NCBI GenBank assembly: GCA_016775335.1
Contig: JAEUGJ010000013.1
Coordinates: forward strand, 1-12,167
Reading direction: 5' to 3'
DNA: 12,167 nt
Source: Mogibacterium sp.
GTDB lineage: Bacteria > Bacillota > Clostridia > Peptostreptococcales > Anaerovoracaceae
The notes beneath the pieces were generated by a model that ran no database searches, had not been told where the DNA came from, and worked only from the letters and a program-made list of their open reading frames with translations. Every line of letters starts with the position of its first letter. Position 1 is the first letter of the stretch. Shown here one piece after another: positions 7,744 to 12,167 of the stretch. A program made the position numbers and the translations under genes.

Positions 7744-9315
7744 CTAGAATCCCGCATAGATCAGGTCTACGGTCTGGTAGCCCACACCGTAAGCACCGAA
7801 CACCACAATCAAAATAATCAATCCGTAATACACGCTCCACCGCCAGAAGGTTGGAATCTTCGGAAATCCTTCGAAGAGATCCGGCTTCTTCTCCAGAAAA
7901 TCGTCCACGATGAACACCAGAACGGTTCCCACAATGACCACGAACCAGTCCCCCGGATCCAACTTCAAGCTCAGCATGGAGGTGGCCAGGCTATCGCTAA
8001 TGAACGATCCCCGAAACATGTTTCGGCACATGGACAGAAACTGCCCAAAGGATTCTGCCCGGAACAGCATCTCGCCCATGACGATGATTACCCAGGTGCG
8101 AACCATGTGCCACTTCTGAATAATCGGGTTATCATCGGACACGTGAATCAGCCGCCGCATTTTCTCGCCCAGCGGCTCCAATGCCACTTCCGCCAGAAGA
8201 ATGATGAAATAATACACTCCGTACAGGATGTACGGCCACTTCGGTCCGTGCCAAAGCCCGTTCAGCATCCACACCGGGAACAGTGCCATCGCGCTGGTAA
8301 CCACCATGGTGATGTACTTTCCGCAATGCTTCCGTCCGTACTTTCCCCATTTCTTCACCAAAGAAGATGTTGTCACCGGATAGAAAATATAATTCTTGAA
8401 CCAGCGGCCCAAGGTGATGTGCCATCTCCGCCAGAACTCCGCCGCGCTCTTGGCTTTAAAGGGCTGACGGAAATTCTCCGGCAGCTTCACCCCGAAAATC
8501 CGCGCCGATCCGATAACGATATCGATGGTGCCGGCAAATTCCAGGTACAGCTGAATGGTGGTAATCACCGCCGTCAGCACAATCATGAATCCGCTGTAGT
8601 GCGCCTCCGGCCGGTACAGCATCAGCACCGCCGTGTTCAGTCGGTCCGAGACGATCATTCTTTTAAAAAGTCCCCAAATAATCCGAAAGCATCCCAGCCC
8701 CAGGTTCTCCCCCTGAATCGGCTCGCCGCTATACAGCGTGTCCTTCGTGTCGCTCCACTGAAGAATCGGACCTTCCATCACCGTCGGGAAGAAAATCAGG
8801 AACAACAGCAGCTTAAAGAAATTCGATTCCGCCTTCTCCCGCTTCCAGTACACGTCCAGCAGATAGCTCACCGCCTGCAAGGTGTAGAAGGAAATCCCGA
8901 TGGGAACCAGAATCCGCCCCACGCTGAAATTTCCGTTGCCCCCAAAATACCGCACCACCTGCATGGTCGTCTCCACGGTAAAAGCAGTATATTTCAGTGC
9001 CACCAGGATCCCCACGGTCCCCAGCAGTCCCAGCTGCAGAATCTTCCGGGATTTCTCCTTCAGCGCGTTCCGCCGCTCCTTCTCCGAACGGTCAATGGCC
9101 TTAATTTGAACCTGTGTTCGGTCAATCCATCCCGCAATGCTGTAGGTAATTCCGGCGGTCACCACCGCCCAAAGGATGAGTTGCCGGCTGATCAGCCAGA
9201 AGAAAACCACGCTGGCCCCCAGCAGCACCCACCACCGCCGTTCCTTCTTCACCAGCTGGTACAGGAGCACCACTGCCGGCAGGAAGATAAAATAAGAATT
9301 AACATTATATGCCAT
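7744..9315 (-). CDS. DltB/AlgI-like MBOAT membrane O-acyltransferase
   Basis: A 523-residue, strongly hydrophobic multi-pass protein of the membrane-bound O-acyltransferase family, nearer in length to AlgI than to DltB (about 400 residues). Diagnostic stretches are FFPTVMEGPILQW (175-187), YLEFAGTIDIVIGSARIFG (257-275), FWRRWHITLGRWFKNYIFYP (294-313) and LNGLWHGPKW (351-360) with the expected catalytic H356. Around ten membrane segments are visible. In the dlt model such a protein takes the aminoacyl group from the carrier on the inside and passes it across the membrane. It is the first gene of the operon, with ATG at 9313-9315 and AAGG eight bases upstream. It is followed by the SGNH partner after 13 bp, an arrangement typical of MBOAT/SGNH pairs. 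The acceptor polymer (lipoteichoic acid or another envelope glycan) is unknown. Confidence 0.93.
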   Translation of the reverse strand: MAYNVNSYFIFLPAVVLLYQLVKKERRWWVLLGASVVFFWLISRQLILWAVVTAGITYSIAGWIDRTQVQIKAIDRSEKERRNALKEKSRKILQLGLLGTVGILVALKYTAFTVETTMQVVRYFGGNGNFSVGRILVPIGISFYTLQAVSYLLDVYWKREKAESNFFKLLLFLIFFPTVMEGPILQWSDTKDTLYSGEPIQGENLGLGCFRIIWGLFKRMIVSDRLNTAVLMLYRPEAHYSGFMIVLTAVITTIQLYLEFAGTIDIVIGSARIFGVKLPENFRQPFKAKSAAEFWRRWHITLGRWFKNYIFYPVTTSSLVKKWGKYGRKHCGKYITMVVTSAMALFPVWMLNGLWHGPKWPYILYGVYYFIILLAEVALEPLGEKMRRLIHVSDDNPIIQKWHMVRTWVIIVMGEMLFRAESFGQFLSMCRNMFRGSFISDSLATSMLSLKLDPGDWFVVIVGTVLVFIVDDFLEKKPDLFEGFPKIPTFWRWSVYYGLIILIVVFGAYGVGYQTVDLIYAGF

Positions 9316-9340
9316 AGTACTTACCTTTCATTTCCAGTAT

Positions 9341-9376
9341 CAGCTCTATTATATCACGCTAGTATTAAGATTCTAT
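9341..9376 (-). promoter_or_regulatory. Promoter of the dlt-like operon
   Basis: The minus strand has a perfect -10 TATAAT (9348-9353), about 33 bp before the MBOAT start. At 17-bp spacing the -35 position (9371-9376) reads ATAGAA, far from TTGACA. A good -10 with a poor -35, overlapped by a direct repeat, is the pattern of a promoter that needs an activator. The transcript would start near 9341 with a short leader of about 25 nt. Confidence 0.65.
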
Positions 9377-9421
9377 TAAGATAGGGATTTTCAATTCTTA
9401 AGATTTCTTAAGAATTCTTAA
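9363..9421 (-). promoter_or_regulatory. Five TTAA(G/T)A boxes, candidate response-regulator site
   Basis: Read on the minus strand, TTAAGA occurs at 9416-9421, 9406-9411 and 9396-9401 (10-bp period), and TTAATA at 9374-9379 and 9363-9368 (11-bp period). OmpR/PhoB-family regulators bind direct repeats with about one helical turn spacing. The promoter-proximal pair covers the weak -35 and spacer. The likely binder is the regulator encoded sixth in this operon. That assignment is inference. Confidence 0.55.
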
Positions 9422-9454
9422 AGCTTTGATGATGTGTTCGCGAAACAAACGTTT

Positions 9455-9504
9455 CACACAAAAAGAAGCGGTGCCAAAGCCGGTTCTCACCGCTTTGGCA
9501 CCGC
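9455..9504 (-). terminator. Intrinsic terminator of the metal-resistance operon
   Basis: A perfect 13-bp inverted repeat, GCGGTGCCAAAGC (9468-9480) with GCTTTGGCACCGC (9492-9504), extends by a further GGT/ACC past a one-base bulge to leave a TCTC loop. On the minus strand it is followed by TTCTTTTTGTG. It lies 17 bp after the ATPase stop and separates the two operons. Confidence 0.93.
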
Positions 9505-9520
9505 CGCCATATTTCTTTAT

Positions 9521-11419
9521 TTATAACCCTTTTCGCTTCAACATCCGCATGGAATTCAAGATGCAGATCACGGCCACGCCCACGTCGGCGAACACGGCCC
9601 ACCACATTCCGATGATGCCCAGTGCACCCAGAATCAAGAACAGAATCTTGATAAACAGCGCGAAGGCAATGTTCTGGTATGCGATGCCCACCGTCTCCCG
9701 GGCAATTCGAATGGTGCGCGGGATTTTGCCGATATCATCGTCCATGATGACCACGTCCGCGGCCTCAATGGCCGCATCGGAACCCATGGAGCCCATGGCA
9801 ATTCCCACATCTGCCCGGGAAAGCACCGGCGCATCGTTGATTCCGTCCCCGATAAACGCCAGCTTCTTCTTGCCGCTGCTCTTATCGCCGGACATCCGCT
9901 CCAGCAGCTCTTCCACCGCTCGGACTTTGTCCGCCGGCAGAAGCTCCGCCCGGAACTCGTCCACGGACAGCTTCTCAGCAACCGCTTCCGCAATTCCCTT
10001 CCGGTCTCCGGTGAGCATCACGACATGCCGGACGCCCTCTTGCTTCATCTCCCGAATTGCTTTTACCGCACTGTCCTTAATCTCGTCGGAAATGAGAATG
10101 GCCCCTTGGAATTTACCGTCCGCCGCCACGTAGACGACGGTGGACTCTCCGTCCCGGATCTCTCGGTAGTCGATCCCGTTCTCCTCCATCAGCCGCTTAT
10201 TGCCCACGCAGACCGTAGAACCGCCCACTTCCGCAATGAGACCCTGGCCGGAAACGTTCCGCGCATCCCGGGCCAGCCCCGGCTCCAAAACCTCGGTGTA
10301 CGCTGCCTGAATGGATTTGGCGATGGGATGGGTGGAAAGACTTTCCACGATAGCGGCGTTCCGAAGCACCGCATCTTCCGAAACACCCTCCGCCGGAACC
10401 ACCCGGGTCACGTGAAAAACGCCTTCCGTCAGGGTGCCGGTTTTGTCCGAAACCACCGTGTCCAAATGCGCCATCTGCTCCAAATAGTTGGAACCTTTTA
10501 CCAGCACGCCGATGTTCGACGCCGCTCCGATGCCCCCAAAGAAGGACAGGGGCACGGAAATGACCAAAGCGCACGGGCAGGAGATTACCAGGAAGGTGCA
10601 GGCACGCATCATCCAATCCATCCAGTTGCCCGCAAAAATAGGCGGAATGAGGGCCAGCATCACCGCACCGGCCACCACGATCGGCGTGTAGTACCGAGCG
10701 AACCGGGTGATGAAATTCTCCGTCTTCGACTTCTTGGAGGAAGCGTTTTCCACCAGCTCCAGAATTTGAGCCACGGTGGAATCTTCGTACTTCTTCTCCG
10801 CCCGAATCTTCAGCAGCCCTTCTCCGTTAATGCATCCGGAAATAATTTGATCTCCCGGAACCGCCGAGCGAGGCACCGACTCTCCGGTGAGGGCCGAAGT
10901 GTTCACCATGCTCTGCCCTTCCAGCACCGTGCCGTCCACCGGAATCTTCTCCCCGGCACGAATCACCAAAATATCTCCGATCTGCACTTCCTCCGGATCC
11001 ACTTCCTCGATGGAGCCATCGGCTCTCTCAATATTGGCAAAATCCGGGGCGATGTCCATCAGTTCCGTAATAGATTTTCTGGATTTCCCCACCGCGTAGC
11101 TCTGGAACCATTCGCCCACCTGGTAGAACAGCATCACCGCAACCGCTTCGCTGTTCTCACCGGTCACAAAAGCGCCCACCGTCGCCAGGGTCATGAGAAA
11201 GCACTCGTCCAGCAGCTGCCGGTTCTTTATGCCGAGAAAACATTTTTTTACCACGTCCCGGCCGGCAATCAAATACGGAATTAAGTACAGCCCCAGCTCG
11301 CCCCACCGGGTTCCCAGAACCCCCGGAAAACCGCAGGTGTGCTCTACCACCATCAAAACCGCAAAAATGGATAAGCCAATCAGAATCTGCTTCAATTGTC
11401 TTTTTAATTTTTTGCTCAT
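9521..11419 (-). CDS. cadA: Zn/Cd/Pb-transporting P1B-type ATPase
   Basis: This 632-residue heavy-metal efflux pump uses ATP to export divalent soft metals. It shows membrane segments before the actuator domain, TGES (178-181), the metal-site motif SCPC (280-283), phosphorylation site DKTGT with D325, STHP (362-365) of the nucleotide domain, and GDGIND (524-529). In the last membrane pair, K591 and D612 (ADVGVAVICILNS) match the Lys and Asp of ZntA-type zinc/cadmium pumps rather than copper pumps. It has no N-terminal metal-binding domain. That domain is encoded as a separate protein 37 bp upstream. Start: ATG at 11417-11419, with GAGGA about seven bases before it. A longer frame to 11494 would overlap the HMA gene and has no similarity to the family there. 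Zinc or cadmium is the best substrate guess, supported by the regulator next door. Confidence 0.95.
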   Translation of the reverse strand: MSKKLKRQLKQILIGLSIFAVLMVVEHTCGFPGVLGTRWGELGLYLIPYLIAGRDVVKKCFLGIKNRQLLDECFLMTLATVGAFVTGENSEAVAVMLFYQVGEWFQSYAVGKSRKSITELMDIAPDFANIERADGSIEEVDPEEVQIGDILVIRAGEKIPVDGTVLEGQSMVNTSALTGESVPRSAVPGDQIISGCINGEGLLKIRAEKKYEDSTVAQILELVENASSKKSKTENFITRFARYYTPIVVAGAVMLALIPPIFAGNWMDWMMRACTFLVISCPCALVISVPLSFFGGIGAASNIGVLVKGSNYLEQMAHLDTVVSDKTGTLTEGVFHVTRVVPAEGVSEDAVLRNAAIVESLSTHPIAKSIQAAYTEVLEPGLARDARNVSGQGLIAEVGGSTVCVGNKRLMEENGIDYREIRDGESTVVYVAADGKFQGAILISDEIKDSAVKAIREMKQEGVRHVVMLTGDRKGIAEAVAEKLSVDEFRAELLPADKVRAVEELLERMSGDKSSGKKKLAFIGDGINDAPVLSRADVGIAMGSMGSDAAIEAADVVIMDDDIGKIPRTIRIARETVGIAYQNIAFALFIKILFLILGALGIIGMWWAVFADVGVAVICILNSMRMLKRKGL

Positions 11420-11456
11420 GCCCTCATCCTCAGAATGATCTTCTATAAAAAACAAA

Positions 11457-11675
11457 CTATCGAATAACTTCACAGTCCGGCTCGACTTTGGCAATTACCT
11501 TGCAGGCTTCGTCCAAAATCGCCTCGAAGGATTCATCCTCCGCTTCCAGCGTCATCTTCTGGGTCATGAAATTGACCGATACCTCTTTAACGCCCTGGAT
11601 TTTTCGGATGGCGTCCTCCATCTTTGCCGCGCAGTTTGCACAATCCACTTCGTCCAATTTAAATTTCTTTTTCAT
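11457..11675 (-). CDS. Free-standing HMA metal-binding protein
   Basis: A 72-residue heavy-metal-associated domain with a ferredoxin-like pattern and the ligand motif DCANC (11-15), so C12 and C15 bind metal. Asp before the first Cys is typical of Zn/Cd/Pb-type HMA domains rather than copper chaperones such as CopZ. It looks like the N-terminal domain usually fused to CadA/ZntA, here expressed as its own protein just before the pump gene. It may deliver metal to the ATPase or buffer it. The start at 11675 has GAGGAGG five bases upstream. The gene follows the arsR-type gene after 13 bp. Confidence 0.92.
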   Translation of the reverse strand: MKKKFKLDEVDCANCAAKMEDAIRKIQGVKEVSVNFMTQKMTLEAEDESFEAILDEACKVIAKVEPDCEVIR

Positions 11676-11688
11676 GATAACCTCCTCG

Positions 11689-12018
11689 TTACTCTTCGAT
11701 GTGATCTTTGCCCATTGCGATAATCGTACTTACATGGTCGTCCGCCAGAGAATAAATCATAGACTTCCCTTCCCGGCGAACGGTAAGAAGCTTGGCATTC
11801 CGAAGGATTTTCAGCTGATGGGAGACCGCCGATTGATTCATTTCAAGATCCTCACAGATTTCCGACACGCTCTTCTCCCCCTGAGACAGGTCCACCAGAA
11901 TCTTGATTCGTGTAGAATCCGCAAACATCTTGAACAGATCCGCCAGGTCCATCAGCTCGTCCTCATTGATGCCGCCGATTCGGGTTCCCTTCTCTTCCTG
12001 ATATTTTCGTTTCGTCAT
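11689..12018 (-). CDS. ArsR/SmtB-family zinc/cadmium-responsive repressor
   Basis: A 109-residue winged-helix metalloregulator that should release its operator when metal binds. The helix-turn-helix region is SVSEICEDLEMNQSAVSHQL, with the wing near VRREGKSMIYSL. The C-terminal helix carries an exact D-x-H-x10-H-x2-E pattern (DDH, then HIEE near the end), which are the alpha5 zinc ligands of SmtB/CzrA-type sensors. The alpha3 CxC pair of CadC is missing (only one Cys in SEICED), so zinc sensing is more likely than CadC-type cadmium/lead sensing. I chose ATG at 12016-12018, with AAAGGAG seven bases upstream. An in-frame ATG at 12039 lacks a comparable site. It is the first gene of the operon and probably represses it. 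Confidence 0.93.
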   Translation of the reverse strand: MTKRKYQEEKGTRIGGINEDELMDLADLFKMFADSTRIKILVDLSQGEKSVSEICEDLEMNQSAVSHQLKILRNAKLLTVRREGKSMIYSLADDHVSTIIAMGKDHIEE

Positions 12019-12053
12019 GTCTTCACTCCTTTCATACATATTATCGTTTGTTC

Positions 12054-12089
12054 ATATGAGTATATTATCATATATTCATATCATGTCAA
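12054..12089 (-). promoter_or_regulatory. Promoter and ArsR-type operator of the metal operon
   Basis: A -35 TTGACA (12084-12089) is followed by -10 candidates TAATAT (12062-12067, 16-bp spacer) or TATACT (12059-12064, 19-bp spacer). The region between is an inverted repeat, ATATGAGTATAT-TATC-ATATATTCATAT (12054-12081), with 11 of 12 positions matching between arms. ArsR/SmtB operators have this form, usually with a shorter centre. A repressor bound here would cover the -10 and block transcription. Confidence 0.8.
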
Positions 12090-12103
12090 TACCTTTTTTT
12101 ATT

Positions 12104-12153
12104 GGCGGCGCGCTTTCCGTCGCCGACGGAATGAGGTTTCCGGTGCCGCCGCC
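12104..12153. other. GC-rich inverted repeats at the right edge
   Basis: A perfect palindrome with a single central base, TCCGTCG-C-CGACGGA (12116-12130), lies inside a wider GGCGGC (12104-12109) and GCCGCC (12145-12150) pair. There is no T-tract after it on the minus strand. It could be a terminator or structured leader of a neighbour beyond the window. No gene is visible between 12090 and 12167. Confidence 0.4.
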
Positions 12154-12167
12154 TTGTGTGAAGATTT

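Noticed and set aside
6546..7817. A 423-codon open frame on the plus strand
   Set aside because: It is antisense to well-supported genes with clear motifs and has no independent support.
7561..9384. A 607-codon open frame on the plus strand
   Set aside because: It lies antisense to the MBOAT and SGNH genes, reads as low-complexity His/Arg/Pro/Gln-rich sequence with no domain, and has no ribosome site. It is a codon-bias shadow.
12059..12089. A MerR-type promoter with a 19-bp spacer
   Set aside because: The operon's own regulator is ArsR-type, and a 16-bp spacer to TAATAT is equally available.

Overview
The window looks like a chromosomal segment of a low-to-mid GC Gram-positive bacterium, most likely an anaerobic Bacillota (Clostridia-type) lineage. 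Support comes from the strong AGGAGG-type ribosome binding sites, the tightly packed operons, the dlt-like cell-envelope genes and the sequence style of SfsA, the two-component pair and the ArsR regulator. No species can be named from the sequence alone. All identified genes are on the minus strand, so transcription runs from right to left.

Right end (about 12090 to 9455): a metal-resistance operon. A promoter overlapped by a 12-4-12 inverted repeat drives an ArsR/SmtB repressor with a complete alpha5 zinc-site motif. A free-standing 72-residue HMA metal-binding protein follows, then a Zn/Cd/Pb-type P1B ATPase that lacks its own N-terminal HMA domain. A strong intrinsic terminator closes the unit.

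Centre (about 9421 to 1121): a seven-gene operon behind a promoter carrying five TTAA(G/T)A boxes. In order of transcription it encodes a DltB/AlgI-like MBOAT membrane acyltransferase, a DltD-like membrane-anchored SGNH protein, a DltA-like adenylating enzyme, a fold-III PLP-dependent decarboxylase, a DltC-like carrier protein, an OmpR-family response regulator and a sensor histidine kinase. The decarboxylase sits between the ligase and the carrier and is not part of the classical dlt operon. The ligase also has Ser where D-alanine-specific DltA has its selective Cys. Together these suggest that the operon places an aminoacyl group other than D-alanine, perhaps one decarboxylated on the carrier, onto an extracellular polymer. 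The last two genes probably control the operon. This is the most interesting system in the window.

Left end (1120 to 1): an sfsA nuclease gene flanked by short GGCGGAGCCC repeats, then tRNA-Gly(GCC) with a near-consensus promoter, and finally a pentanucleotide microsatellite (CATCT)n that runs off the window edge.
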